From: Pseudomonadota bacterium
GTDB taxonomy: Bacteria; Pseudomonadota; Gammaproteobacteria; Burkholderiales; Burkholderiaceae_C
Length of the DNA stretch: 62,841 bases
Assembly (NCBI GenBank): GCA_021846965.1
Contig: JAJZWA010000015.1
Span: 1-62,841, forward strand
Reading direction: 5' to 3'
Positions 25,979 to 35,340 of this stretch are shown in pieces. The notes beneath the pieces were generated by a model that searched no databases, was not told the DNA's origin, and saw only the letters and a list, made by a program, of their open reading frames with translations. Numbering within the stretch: position 1 is the stretch's first letter; every line of letters starts with the position of its first letter. Both the position numbers and the translations under genes were made by a program.

Positions 25979-26053
25979 GGGGCGTTCCGGGTTGCCAGCA
26001 TTGTGCACCCGGGACGCGGCCGGTCCGGCGCCGCCGGCCCCCTTGCCGCGGAC

Positions 26054-28369
26054 TCAGGCCGCGCGGGCCTGCGCCGCGCTGGGGCTGAGCAGCACCGGCA
26101 CCGACTTGGAGGCCGGGGTGCCGCAGCCCTCGGCCGCGCTTTCCAGCGGGACCAGGGGGTTGGTCTCGGGGTAGTAGGCGGCGATGCAGCCGCGCGGGAT
26201 GTCGTAGTCGACCAGGGTGAAGCCCTGCACGCGGCGCTCGACGGTGTCGTCCCAGACGGTGTCGAGGTCGACGCGGGCGTGCTGGGCCAGGCCCAGCGCC
26301 TCGCGGTCGGCGGGGTGGATGAACACCACGTCGCGGCGCCCGAACACGCCGCGGTAGCGGTCGTTCATCGCGTACACCGTGGTGTTGTACTGGTCGTGCG
26401 AGCGCAGGGTGGTGAGCACCAGCACGCGCTGGGGGTGGCGCCGGCGCGCGCGGTGCAGCGGGGAGTCGGTGTCCACCGCGTGGACCACGAACTGGGCCTT
26501 GCCGCTCTGCGTCAGCCACTCACGCTCGCGCGAGGCGATGCGCAGGTGGAAGCCGCCGGGGGCGGCCACGCGTTGGTTGAAGTCCTCGAAGCCGTCGACC
26601 ACCTTGGCGATCTCGTCGCGGATGCGCGCGTAGTCCTGCGCCAGCCACAGCCAGTCCACCGGGGTGGCGCCCAGCGTGGCCTGCGCCACCCCGGCGACGA
26701 TGGCCACTTCCGAGCGCAGCTGCGCGGAGGCTGGACGGTTCCTGCCGAAGGACAGGTGCACCTGGCACATGGAGTCCTCCACGGTGACCCCCTGTTCCAC
26801 GCCCTGCTGCAGGTCGCGCTCGGTGCGGCCCAGGGTGGGCAGGATCAGCGCCTGGCGCCCGTGCACCAGGTGGCTGCGGTTGAGCTTGGTGGACACCTGC
26901 ACCGTGAGGGCGCAGTTGCGCAGGGCCTGCATGGTGCGTTCGGTGTCGGGCGCGGCCATCACGAAATTGCCGCCGAGGGCGAAGAACACCCCCACCTGCC
27001 CGCGCAGCATGGCGTCGATGGTGGCCACCACGTCCAGCCCGTGGCGGCGCGGCGGCTCGAAGCCGTAGACGGCGCCCAGGCGATCGAGGAAGCGAGCATC
27101 GGGGCGCTCTTCGATGCCCATGGTGCGGTCGCCCTGCACGTTGGAGTGCCCGCGCACGGGGCACAGGCCGGCGCCGGGCTTGCCGATCTGGCCGCGCATC
27201 ATGAGCAGGTTGGACAGCATCTGCACATTGGCCATCGCGTGCTTGTGCTGGGTCAGGCCCATGCCCCAGGTGGCGATGACCCGCTGGCCGCGGCAGTAGA
27301 TGTCGGCCAGGGCGTGGATCTGCGCCAGATCGACCCCGGATTCCTCGACCAACTGCTGCCAGGGCTGCTCGCGCAGGTCGGCAGCGAAGGCTTCGAAGCC
27401 GCTGCAGTGCCCGGCGATGAAATCCACGTCGAGCACGCGCGCGCCGCCCGCGGCCCGCGCCGCGTCGTCGAGCTCGAGCACCCGCTTGGCCAGGCCCTTG
27501 AGCAGCGCGAAGTCGCCGCCCACGCGGGGCTGCACGAACACCGAGCTGATCGGAGTGCTGCCGCCGGTGAGCATCTCCAGGGGGCTTTGCGGGTCGGTGA
27601 AACGCTCCAGCCCGCGCTCACGCAGCGGGTTGATGGACACGATGGTGGCGCCGCGGCGCGCGCATTCGCGCAGCTCGCCGAGCATGCGGGGATGGTTGGT
27701 GCCAGGGTTCTGGCCGAACAGCAGCAGGGTGTCGGCCTGCGCGAAGTCGTCCAGCGTGACGGTGGCCTTGCCCACGCCGACGGTACCGGGCAGGCCGCGG
27801 CTGGTGGCCTCGTGGCACATGTTGGAGCAGTCGGGGAAGTTGTTGGTGCCGTAGGCGCGCACGAACAACTGGAACAGGTAGGCGGCCTCGTTGCTGGTGC
27901 GCCCCGAGGTGTAGAAGCTGGCCCGGTCGGGCTCGGGCAGGGCGCGCAACTCGGCGGCGATGAGGGCGAAGGCGTCCTCCCAGGCGATGGGCAGGTAGCG
28001 GTCGCTGGCGGGGTCATACACCATGGGCTCGGTCAGGCGCCCGTGCTGCTCGAGCTCGTAGTCGGACTGGCGCAGTAGCTCGCTGACCGTGTGGCGGGCG
28101 AAGAAGCCGGCATCGACCCGGCGCGACGTGGCCTCGGCGGCCACTGCCTTGACCCCGTTCTCGCAGAACTCGAAGGTGGAGTTGTGGTTGCGGTCGGGCC
28201 ATGCGCAGCCGGGGCAGTCGAAGCCCTCGGGCTGGTTTTGCGACAGCAGCATGCGCAGCTTGGAGGGTTCGACCCGCTCGCGCAGCAGGGTCACGGCCAC
28301 CTGTTTGAGGGCGCCCCAGCCCGCGGCGGGCTGGTCGTAGCTGTGGATGCCGGATTCGGAACTCGCCAT
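26054..28369 (-). CDS. FdhF/YdeP-family molybdopterin oxidoreductase
   Basis: 771 residues, normal for the family. Cytoplasmic: no Tat signal. The N terminus has GFDCPGCAWPD (about 49-59), typical of the YdeP branch, which lacks a complete four-cysteine Fe-S motif. Further landmarks are YTSGRTSNEAAYL (about 153-165), NNFPDCSNMCHEATS, LLFGQNPGTNHPRM, TWGMGLTQHKHA, and a C-terminal cofactor domain (TTLRSHDQYNTTVYAMNDRYRGVF). These proteins resemble formate dehydrogenase alpha chains, but their substrate is mostly unknown; E. coli YdeP is linked to acid resistance. No accessory or maturation gene is next to it. It diverges from the formamidase gene across 358 bp. Confidence 0.9.
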   Translation of the reverse strand: MASSESGIHSYDQPAAGWGALKQVAVTLLRERVEPSKLRMLLSQNQPEGFDCPGCAWPDRNHNSTFEFCENGVKAVAAEATSRRVDAGFFARHTVSELLRQSDYELEQHGRLTEPMVYDPASDRYLPIAWEDAFALIAAELRALPEPDRASFYTSGRTSNEAAYLFQLFVRAYGTNNFPDCSNMCHEATSRGLPGTVGVGKATVTLDDFAQADTLLLFGQNPGTNHPRMLGELRECARRGATIVSINPLRERGLERFTDPQSPLEMLTGGSTPISSVFVQPRVGGDFALLKGLAKRVLELDDAARAAGGARVLDVDFIAGHCSGFEAFAADLREQPWQQLVEESGVDLAQIHALADIYCRGQRVIATWGMGLTQHKHAMANVQMLSNLLMMRGQIGKPGAGLCPVRGHSNVQGDRTMGIEERPDARFLDRLGAVYGFEPPRRHGLDVVATIDAMLRGQVGVFFALGGNFVMAAPDTERTMQALRNCALTVQVSTKLNRSHLVHGRQALILPTLGRTERDLQQGVEQGVTVEDSMCQVHLSFGRNRPASAQLRSEVAIVAGVAQATLGATPVDWLWLAQDYARIRDEIAKVVDGFEDFNQRVAAPGGFHLRIASREREWLTQSGKAQFVVHAVDTDSPLHRARRRHPQRVLVLTTLRSHDQYNTTVYAMNDRYRGVFGRRDVVFIHPADREALGLAQHARVDLDTVWDDTVERRVQGFTLVDYDIPRGCIAAYYPETNPLVPLESAAEGCGTPASKSVPVLLSPSAAQARAA

Positions 28370-28727
28370 GGTCGGGCCTGGGGTGCGAAGGGGAGGAAAT
28401 GGAATGATTCAGGGAAAACCCCTAATCCTAGGCAGGCTTGAATAAACCCATAAATTGCAGTGAATTGCAGTTCGTGATTGGAAAAAACGCCAATTCCCTG
28501 CCAACGTGGGTTGAGGTGGCGCGAACCGTCGCGTACGCGACGCCGGAAGCGCTCGTACACTCGGTCGCGCTCGAGGCTCGGGCGCGTGGCCGCGGTGCGT
28601 GCCGGCGCCGGCGCGGCGAGCGCCTCGTGCACTCCGACCGGGTCGCGCAAGACCCGGAGCCTCCCCCCGCGGGCTCGGAAATGCCCGAGGCGAACTGGGG
28701 ATTTCTCAACGCAGACGGAGACGAGGC
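28370..28727. promoter_or_regulatory. Divergent regulatory region, YdeP-like gene and formamidase
   Basis: 358 bp between divergent genes. The part near the YdeP gene is AT-richer and holds a direct repeat AATTGCAGT at 28453-28461 and 28463-28471 (10-bp period, one helical turn). A perfect 14-bp palindrome GTCGCGTACGCGAC lies at 28528-28541. These are candidate operators only. The formamidase ATG is preceded by GGAGACGAGG. Confidence 0.5.
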
Positions 28728-29726
28728 ATGAGCTGGCTCGAGCAATCGATCATGCATACGCGCGGAGTCGCGCGCGGGAAGGTGGGCACGACCCACCAGC
28801 TGCCGGAGTCCCGGCAGGGCAAGTTCCACTACACCATCGGCCCGTACTCGGAGCCGGTGCTGGAGATCCAGCCCGGTGACCGGGTGGTGATCGACACGCG
28901 CGACGCCTTCGAGGGCAAGGTGCGCACCGAGCAGGACCTTCCCAGCAAGGTGCTGACGGTGCCGTTCCTGAACCCGCAGAACGGCCCGATCATGATCGCC
29001 GGCGCGGAAAAGGGCGACGTGGTCGCCGTGTACATCGAGTCCATCCGGCCGCGCGGGGACAACCCGCGGGGCACCTGCTGCCTGATTCCGCGTTTCGGGG
29101 CCCTGACCGGCACCGACTACACCGCGACCCTGAACGAGCCGCTGCCGGAGATCACGCGCAAGATCGACCTGGACGAGCAGGGCGTGTACTGGAGCCGGCG
29201 GGTGACCCTGCCCTACCGACCGCACATCGGCACCCTGAGCCTGTCGCCCGAGATCGATTCCATCAACTCCCTGACTCCCGACACCCACGGCGGCAACATG
29301 GACGTGCCGGACATGGGGCCGGGCAGCATCACCTACCTTCCGGTGCGCTCGCCGGGCGGGCGCCTGTTCATCGGCGACGCCCATGCCTGCCAGGGGGACG
29401 GTGAGGTCTGCGGCACCGCGGTGGAGTTCGCCAGCACCACCACCATCCATGTGGAGCTGATCAAGAACTGGTCCATCGCCTGGCCGCGCCTGGAAAACGA
29501 TGCGCTGCTGATGACCATCGGCAGCGCGCGACCGCTGGAGGATGCCACCCGCATCGCCTACACCGAACTGGTGCGCTGGATGAGCGAGGACTACGGCTTC
29601 GACCGCTGGGACGCCTACATGATGCTCAGCCAGTGCGGGCAGGTGCGCCTGGGCAATTTCGTGGACCCGAAATACACCGTCGGGTCGGCTATTCGCAAGA
29701 AATACCTGGCCGCCCAGGCGGCCTGA
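28728..29726 (+). CDS. Acetamidase/formamidase family amidase
   Basis: 332 residues. FmdA/AmdA family, which hydrolyses short amides such as formamide or acetamide to acid and ammonia. Recognisable are PVLEIQPGDRVVIDTRDAFEG (about 42-62), FLNPQNGPIMIAGAEKGD, GGNMDVPDMGPGS and LFIGDAHACQGDGEVCGTAVE (about 215-235), the last being the family's strongest motif. ATG at 28728 follows GGAGACGAGG. An SDR follows after 29 bp, so they form an operon; both may process the same small catabolite. Exact amide unknown. Confidence 0.9.
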   Translation: MSWLEQSIMHTRGVARGKVGTTHQLPESRQGKFHYTIGPYSEPVLEIQPGDRVVIDTRDAFEGKVRTEQDLPSKVLTVPFLNPQNGPIMIAGAEKGDVVAVYIESIRPRGDNPRGTCCLIPRFGALTGTDYTATLNEPLPEITRKIDLDEQGVYWSRRVTLPYRPHIGTLSLSPEIDSINSLTPDTHGGNMDVPDMGPGSITYLPVRSPGGRLFIGDAHACQGDGEVCGTAVEFASTTTIHVELIKNWSIAWPRLENDALLMTIGSARPLEDATRIAYTELVRWMSEDYGFDRWDAYMMLSQCGQVRLGNFVDPKYTVGSAIRKKYLAAQAA

Positions 29727-29755
29727 ACCCAACCTCGAAACCGGGAGAACAAGAC

Positions 29756-30517
29756 ATGGATCTGGGACTCAAGGGCCTGCGGGCCGTCGTGACGGGCGCC
29801 AGCAAGGGCATCGGGCGCGCCATCGCCGAGACCTTCGCGCAGGAAGGCGCGAACGTGGCGGTCTGCGCGCGCAACCAGGCGGCCGTGGACGAGACGGTGG
29901 CCTCGCTGCGGCAGGCCGGCGTGGACAGCCTGGGTGGCGCGGTGGACGTGGCCGACCACGCCGCGCTCAAGCGCTGGGTGGACGAGGTCGCCGCCCGCTG
30001 GGCAGGGGTAGACATCGTCGTGGCCAACGTCAGCGCGCTGGCGATCGGCCAGGACGAGGCCTCGTGGCGCCGGGAATTCGAGACCGACATGATGGGCACG
30101 GTGCAACTGGTCGATGCCGCGATGCCCTACCTCGAGCAGAGCAAGGCGGCGTCGATCGTGACCATCTCCAGCGTGTCGGCGCGGGAGATCGATTTCGCGG
30201 CCGGACCCTACGGCGTGTTCAAGGCGGCCATCGTGCACTACACCCAGGGCCTGGCCAACCAGCTGGCGCCCAAGGGCATCCGCGCCAACACCGTGTCGCC
30301 CGGCAACACGTATTTCGAGGGCGGGGTCTGGGAACACATCCGCAACACGAACCCCAAGCTCTACGCGGATTCGCTGGCCCTGAACCCCATGGGACGCATG
30401 GGCACGCCGCAGGAAATGGCGCGCGCGGTGGTGTTCCTCGCCAGCCCGGCCGCCAGTTTCATCAGCGGGGCCAACCTGGTCGTGGATGGCGCGTTGACCC
30501 GGGGCGTGCAACTCTGA
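29756..30517 (+). CDS. Short-chain dehydrogenase/reductase
   Basis: 253 residues. Classical SDR: TGASKGIG cofactor loop (about 14-21), catalytic S near 148 (TISSVSA) and YxxxK (PYGVFKAAI, Y about 161), and a C-terminal NLVVDGALTRGVQL. The usual NNAG reads VANVS (about 88-92). ATG follows GGGAGAACAAGAC. Second gene of the formamidase operon. Substrate unknown. Confidence 0.87.
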   Translation: MDLGLKGLRAVVTGASKGIGRAIAETFAQEGANVAVCARNQAAVDETVASLRQAGVDSLGGAVDVADHAALKRWVDEVAARWAGVDIVVANVSALAIGQDEASWRREFETDMMGTVQLVDAAMPYLEQSKAASIVTISSVSAREIDFAAGPYGVFKAAIVHYTQGLANQLAPKGIRANTVSPGNTYFEGGVWEHIRNTNPKLYADSLALNPMGRMGTPQEMARAVVFLASPAASFISGANLVVDGALTRGVQL

Positions 30518-31008
30518 GGACCTGCAGGCATCTCGCCGCGCCGCGGCGGGGAGCCTGCGCCGCGGCATCTTGCTCCCTCGGCTCGGTATCGCCGCGCTTG
30601 CGACAGTTCGGGGCGCCGAATATCCGGAACCGGACGACAGCGAAATGCTGGCAGGCCGACGCGGCCGTGCGCACGGTGATCCTTCAGGCCGGAATGCAGG
30701 AGGTCATGTGGGGGGCGAATTCCGAGGATTCCTGGCTTCGCCAGAAGCCGCAGATCAAGTACTGGAATACTCGGCAAGCCTACGACGGAGAGATGCTATT
30801 CATGCACGCACACGCCTCCACAGCCGCGGGTCGTGCGTGGTCGAAGGCGACACGGGAATGTCGGGCCGTGGGGCAACTCGCCGAGCGAAATCCGGAGAAT
30901 TATTCGGGAAATGAATAAAGCTCCCGTGGGTTCCGATTGGAATTCCCGGTGCGCGGGGACTAGGCTTGGTCCATCCCCGCGAATGGATCCCCCCACAGGA
31001 GCTTTTTC
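30518..31008. other. Intergenic region before mmsA
   Basis: 491 bp without a supported gene; the open frames have no protein character. It must hold the mmsA promoter. Just upstream of the gene are a palindrome-like TTCC-GATT-GGAA at 30931-30942 and an imperfect palindrome near 30895-30910, possible operator sites only. Confidence 0.45.
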
Positions 31009-32556
31009 ATGAACAAGGCACGTGAGCCCGGTGTGACCGGCGCTTCCGCAACCGCCGCGCAGGGCGCGGTGGTCGGCAATTTCATCGGTGGACGGCTCGT
31101 CGAGGCGAGCAGCACGCGCCGGCAGGCGATCACCAACCCGGCCACCGGGGAGTCCAGCGGCGAGGTGGTGCTGTCCAGCGCCGCCGATGTCGACGCCGCG
31201 GTGGCGGCCGCACGGGCCGCCTTTCCGGCCTGGGCGGGCCTGGCGCCGCTGCGTCGCGCGCGCCTGATGAACCGCCTGCTCGCGTTGGTCGAGCAGCACA
31301 AGCGCGAACTTGCCCGGGCCATCACCCTGGAGCATGGCAAGGTGCTGTCGGATGCCGTCGGCGAGGTCGAGCGCGGGATCGAGATCATCGAGTTCGCCTG
31401 CGGCATTCCCCAGTTGCTCAAGGGGGACTACACCGAGCAGGTGGCCACCGGCATCGACAACTGGACCATGCGCCAGCCCCTGGGCGTGGTGGCGGGGGTC
31501 ACCCCGTTCAACTTCCCGGTGATGGTGCCGGCCTGGATGTACCCGGTGGCCCTGGCCACCGGCAACACCTTCGTGCTCAAGCCCAGTCCGCTGGACCCCA
31601 CGCCCTCGCTGCTGATGGCCGAGCTGATCCGCGAGGCGGGCTTCCCCGACGGCGTGTTCAACGTCGTGCAGGGCGACAAGGAGGCGGTGGACGCGCTGCT
31701 GGTGCATCCCGACGTGCAGGCCTTGTCCTTCGTGGGCTCCACGCCGGTGGCGCAGTCGATCTACGAGACCGGCGCTCGCCACGGCAAGCGGGTGCAGGCG
31801 CTGGGCGGCGCGAAGAACCACCTGGTGGTGATGCCCGACGCCGACATCGACAAGGCGGTGGACGCGCTCATCGGCGCGGCCTTCGGCTCGGCCGGGGAGC
31901 GCTGCATGGCCATTTCGGTGGCGGTGCTGGTGGGCAGCGCGGCCGACGCGGTGATGCCGCAGTTGCAGCAGCGCGCGCGCGAGCTGCGCATCGGCCCGGG
32001 GGTGCAGGACAGCAGCGAAATGGGCCCGATCGTCACGGCCGCGGCGCGCCAGCGCATCCGCGCCGCGATCGATGCCGGGGTGGCCGCGGGCGCCAGCCTG
32101 GCGGTGGACGGCAGGGAGTTCAAGGTGCCCGGCCACGAGGGCGGCTTTTTCCTGGGCGCCACGGTGTTCGATCACGTGCGCCCGGAGATGGCCCTGTACC
32201 GCGAGGAGATCTTCGGCCCGGTGCTGGCCTGCGTGCGCGTGCCCAGCTTCGACCAGGCGCTGCAGCTGATCAATTCCCACGAGTACGGCAACGGCGTGTC
32301 GCTGTTCACCAGCGACGGCGGCGTGGCACGCGAGTTCGCGCGTCGCGTGCAGGTGGGCATGGTGGGGGTGAACGTGCCGATTCCGGTGCCCATGTCCTGG
32401 CATGGCTTCGGCGGCTGGAAGCGCAGCCTGTTCGGCGACATGCATGCCTACGGCGAGGAGGGCGTGCGTTTCTACACGCGCCAGAAGAGCGTGATGCAGC
32501 GCTGGCCGGATTCGATCGCCAAGGGAGCGGAGTTCGCGATGCCGAATGCAAGATGA
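31009..32556 (+). CDS. mmsA: CoA-acylating methylmalonate-semialdehyde dehydrogenase
   Basis: 515 residues, slightly long because of an N-terminal extension of about 20. Aldehyde dehydrogenase fold: [17 protein letters not shown] (about 165-181), [10 protein letters not shown] for [17 protein letters not shown], and catalytic Cys in [12 protein letters not shown] (about 305). The PFNFPxMVPxWM and GERCMA sequences are those of MmsA, which converts methylmalonate or malonate semialdehyde to propionyl- or acetyl-CoA with NAD and CoA in valine or beta-alanine catabolism. ATG follows CAGGAG. Likely linked with the GMC oxidoreductase 219 bp downstream, an alcohol-to-aldehyde enzyme (inference). Confidence 0.93.
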   Translation: MNKAREPGVTGASATAAQGAVVGNFIGGRLVEASSTRRQAITNPATGESSGEVVLSSAADVDAAVAAARAAFPAWAGLAPLRRARLMNRLLALVEQHKRELARAITLEHGKVLSDAVGEVERGIEIIEFACGIPQLLKGDYTEQVATGIDNWTMRQPLGVVAGVTPFNFPVMVPAWMYPVALATGNTFVLKPSPLDPTPSLLMAELIREAGFPDGVFNVVQGDKEAVDALLVHPDVQALSFVGSTPVAQSIYETGARHGKRVQALGGAKNHLVVMPDADIDKAVDALIGAAFGSAGERCMAISVAVLVGSAADAVMPQLQQRARELRIGPGVQDSSEMGPIVTAAARQRIRAAIDAGVAAGASLAVDGREFKVPGHEGGFFLGATVFDHVRPEMALYREEIFGPVLACVRVPSFDQALQLINSHEYGNGVSLFTSDGGVAREFARRVQVGMVGVNVPIPVPMSWHGFGGWKRSLFGDMHAYGEEGVRFYTRQKSVMQRWPDSIAKGAEFAMPNAR

Positions 32557-32559
32557 GTT

Positions 32560-32640
32560 GCCCCCTTCGTCGCGGGGGGCGACCCCCGCTCCGTCCCCCC
32601 AAGGGGGACGCACCCCGCCTTGGGGCGGCCCTGCGGCGGG
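32560..32640. repeat. Cluster of GC-rich hairpins (Burkholderiales-type intergenic repeat)
   Basis: Three adjacent inverted repeats between mmsA and the GMC gene: GCGGGGG-cGA-CCCCCGC (about 32572-32589), TCCCCCC-AA-GGGGGA (32594-32608), and CACCCCGCC pairing with GGCGGGGGTG (about 32611-32643). No T run follows, so a rho-independent terminator in the usual form is unlikely. Such GC palindromes are common intergenic repeats in this bacterial order. Confidence 0.6.
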
Positions 32641-32775
32641 GGTGCCCTCGGCAGCGGGGGGGTGGTGCTTGAAGGAGGCGCTTTCGGGCGGGATGGAGAG
32701 CCGCCTTTGGCGGCCCTGAAGGCCTGAAAGACTGGAGCCTTTGGGTGGGGTGGGGCTGGTGCGGGGAGGTGGGTG

Positions 32776-34491
32776 ATGGACGGGCTCGAGTTTGATTATG
32801 TGGTGGTGGGGGCTGGGACGGCGGGGTCGTTGCTCGCCAATCGGCTGAGTGCGGATCCGGGGAACCGGGTGCTGCTGCTGGAGGCGGGCGGGCGGGACAA
32901 TTACCACTGGATCCACATTCCGGTGGGCTATCTGTATTGCATCGACAACCCGCGCACGGACTGGCGCTATCGGACGGAGCCGTCGGCGGGGCTGAATGGG
33001 CGCAGTCTGTTGTATCCGCGGGGCAAGACCCTGGGGGGCTGCTCGAGCATCAACGGCATGATCTACATGCGCGGCCAGGCGCGGGACTACGAGGCCTGGG
33101 CCCGGATTACCGGCGAGCCGGCCTGGGGCTGGGAGGCTTCGCTGCCGGATTTCATCGCCCATGAGAGCCATTACAGCCTCGATGCGGGCGCGGTCGGCGT
33201 GGCGGCGCCGGCGGCCGTGGCGGCCAGCTTCGTGTCGCCGGACACCGGCTCGGCGGCGCCCGCGCTGCGCGAGAGCGCGCGCTGGCACGGCGCCGGCGGC
33301 GAGTGGCGGGTGGAGCGCCAGCGCCTGCGCTGGGACATCCTGGAGGCCTACGCGCAGGCGGCCCGCGAGGCCGGCATCCCGGCCAGCGAGGACTTCAATC
33401 GCGGGGACAACGAGGGGGTGGGGTATTTCGAGGTGAACCAGCGCCGGGGCTGGCGCTGGAATGCCTCGAAGGCCTTCCTGCGCCCGGTGCGCCAGCGCGC
33501 CAACCTGCAGATCTGGACCCACGCCCAGGTGGAGAGACTGCGCATCGAGCGCGACGCCGAGGGACGCCTGCGCTGCACCGGCTGCGTCGTGGTGCGCGAG
33601 GGTCGGCGCCTGGAGTTGCGCGCGGCGCGGGAAGTGGTGCTGAGCGCGGGTTCGATCGGCTCGGCGCAGTTGCTGCAGTTGTCGGGCATCGGCCCGGGCG
33701 AGTTGCTGCGCCAGCATGGCATCGAGGTGCTGCGCGACGCGCCGGGGGTGGGCGCGAACCTGCAGGACCATTTGCAGATCCGCTCGGTGTACAAGGTGCA
33801 GGGGGTGCGCACCCTCAACACCCTGGCTAGCAGCCTGTGGGGCAAGGCGATGATCGCGCTGGAGTACGCCGTCAAGCGCAGCGGGCCGATGAGCATGGCC
33901 CCGTCGCAGCTGGGGGCCTTCACGCGCAGCGATCCGCTGCGCCCCTACCCGAACATCCAGTACCACGTGCAGCCGCTGTCGTTGCCGGCCTTCGGGCAGC
34001 CGCTGGACACCTTCCCGGCCTTCACGGCCAGCGTGTGCAACCTCAATCCGACCAGCCGCGGCACGGTGCGCATTCGCAGCGCGGATTTCCGCGAGGCGCC
34101 GGCCATCGATCCGAACTACCTGAGCACCGAGGAGGACCGCAAGGTCGCCGCCGACTCGCTGCGGGTGACCCGGCGCATCGTGCAGCAGCCGGCGCTGGCC
34201 CCCTATCGGCCCGAGGAGATCAAGCCGGGGCCGCAGTACCAGGACGACGAGCAGCTCGCGCGCGCCGCCGGCGACATCGCCAGCACCATCTTCCATCCGG
34301 TGGGCACCACGCGCATGGGCCGGGTGGACGACCCGCTGGCGGTGGTCGACCCGCATCTGCGGGTCATCGGCGTGCAGGGGCTGCGCGTGGTCGACGCCGG
34401 GGTGATGCCCCTGATCACCAGCGGCAACACCAACAGCCCGACCCTGATGATCGCCGAGAAGGCGGCGCGCTGGATCCTGGCCGGAAGCTGA
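32776..34491 (+). CDS. GMC-family FAD-dependent alcohol oxidoreductase
   Basis: 571 residues from ATG at 32776 (a GTG directly before it is also in frame). FAD-binding GAGTAGSLLANRLS (about 12-25), GMC signature 1 (YPRGKTLGGCSSINGMIYMRGQARDYEAWA, about 79-108), signature 2 (VLSAGSIGSAQLLQLSGIGP), and the C-terminal active site with HPVGTTRMG and NTNSPTLMIAEKAA. Choline-dehydrogenase-like enzymes oxidise alcohols to aldehydes. An about 40-residue Ala-rich insertion near 140-180 (VGVAAPAAVAASFVSPDTG) is not typical. With mmsA it could form an alcohol-to-acyl-CoA route. Confidence 0.9.
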   Translation: MDGLEFDYVVVGAGTAGSLLANRLSADPGNRVLLLEAGGRDNYHWIHIPVGYLYCIDNPRTDWRYRTEPSAGLNGRSLLYPRGKTLGGCSSINGMIYMRGQARDYEAWARITGEPAWGWEASLPDFIAHESHYSLDAGAVGVAAPAAVAASFVSPDTGSAAPALRESARWHGAGGEWRVERQRLRWDILEAYAQAAREAGIPASEDFNRGDNEGVGYFEVNQRRGWRWNASKAFLRPVRQRANLQIWTHAQVERLRIERDAEGRLRCTGCVVVREGRRLELRAAREVVLSAGSIGSAQLLQLSGIGPGELLRQHGIEVLRDAPGVGANLQDHLQIRSVYKVQGVRTLNTLASSLWGKAMIALEYAVKRSGPMSMAPSQLGAFTRSDPLRPYPNIQYHVQPLSLPAFGQPLDTFPAFTASVCNLNPTSRGTVRIRSADFREAPAIDPNYLSTEEDRKVAADSLRVTRRIVQQPALAPYRPEEIKPGPQYQDDEQLARAAGDIASTIFHPVGTTRMGRVDDPLAVVDPHLRVIGVQGLRVVDAGVMPLITSGNTNSPTLMIAEKAARWILAGS

Positions 34492-34545
34492 GCTCCGGCC
34501 GGGGCGCGGGGCGCGGCGAAGCGCTCCCGCGCATCCCGCCGTGGA

Positions 34546-35181
34546 TCAGGCCAGCTGGGTGACGAACTCGGCCATCGGGCGGCGCGACTTGTTGAGCTTG
34601 ACCAGCCAGTCGGCGTCGGCGTCGCGGTAGCCCAGGGGCATCAGCAGCACGCTGCGCAGGCCCTTGGCGCGCAGGCCGAGGATCTCGTCCACGGCGGCGG
34701 GGTCGAAGCCTTCCATCGGCGTGCTGTCCACGCCTTCGTTGGCCGCGGCCACCAGCGCGAAGCCCAGGCCGATGTAGGCCTGGCGCGCGGCGTGCTCGAA
34801 GTTCACTTCGGCGCTGCGCTGCGGGTAGGAGCCGAGCAGGTGCTGGCGGTAGTCTTCCCAGCCGGGGATGGTCACGCCGCGGTCGGCGTTGGTCTGGTCG
34901 AACACGCGGTTGATGCGCTCGGGGGTGTAGGTGTCCCAGGCGGCGAACACCAGCAGGTGCGAGCCGTCGGTGATCTGGCTCTGGCCGTTGGCGGCGGCAC
35001 GGATGCGGCTGCGCAGCTCGGGGTCGCTGACCAGCACGATGTCGTAGGGTTGCAGCCCGCTGGAGCTGGGCGCCAGGCGGGCGACCTCGAGAATGCGCGC
35101 CACGGCATCGGCGGGAACGCTTCGGGCCGGGTCCATCTTCTTGGTGGCGTAGCGCCACTGGCAGAGTTGCAGCAGGTCCAT
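34546..35181 (-). CDS. Nitroreductase-family NAD(P)H oxidoreductase
   Basis: 211 residues from ATG at 35181, where the nitroreductase domain starts (MDLLQLCQWRYATKKMDP). FMN-binding RYATKKMD (9-16), LAPSSSGLQPYDIVLVSD, and C-terminal GFDPAAVDEILGLRAKGLRSVLLMPLGYRDADAD. The NfsB/NfnB type reduces nitro compounds, quinones or flavins; native substrate unclear. The divergent space to the GMC gene end and TetR gene upstream suggest TetR-type control of this gene (same direction, 159 bp apart). Confidence 0.9.
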   Translation of the reverse strand: MDLLQLCQWRYATKKMDPARSVPADAVARILEVARLAPSSSGLQPYDIVLVSDPELRSRIRAAANGQSQITDGSHLLVFAAWDTYTPERINRVFDQTNADRGVTIPGWEDYRQHLLGSYPQRSAEVNFEHAARQAYIGLGFALVAAANEGVDSTPMEGFDPAAVDEILGLRAKGLRSVLLMPLGYRDADADWLVKLNKSRRPMAEFVTQLA

Positions 35182-35340
35182 GTCTTGTTGTCCTTGAGCG
35201 GTTTCGGGCAGGCGCGACAAAGCTCGCGCTGCAGTGCAGCATTGGAACACCGGCCCGAATTTTCTGCTGGGCGCGCTCCGTGCTTGCAGCGCCTGGCGCG
35301 GCCCCGCCGGCATCGGCCGCTGCAGCCTGGCCGGGGTACC

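Noticed and set aside
32560..32640. Hairpin cluster considered as a strong rho-independent terminator
   Set aside because: No T run after any stem; more like a GC-rich intergenic repeat.
30796..34356. A 1186-codon minus-strand open frame
   Set aside because: Lies antisense to mmsA and the GMC gene, both with complete family motifs; the antisense product is Arg/His/Ala-rich and featureless.
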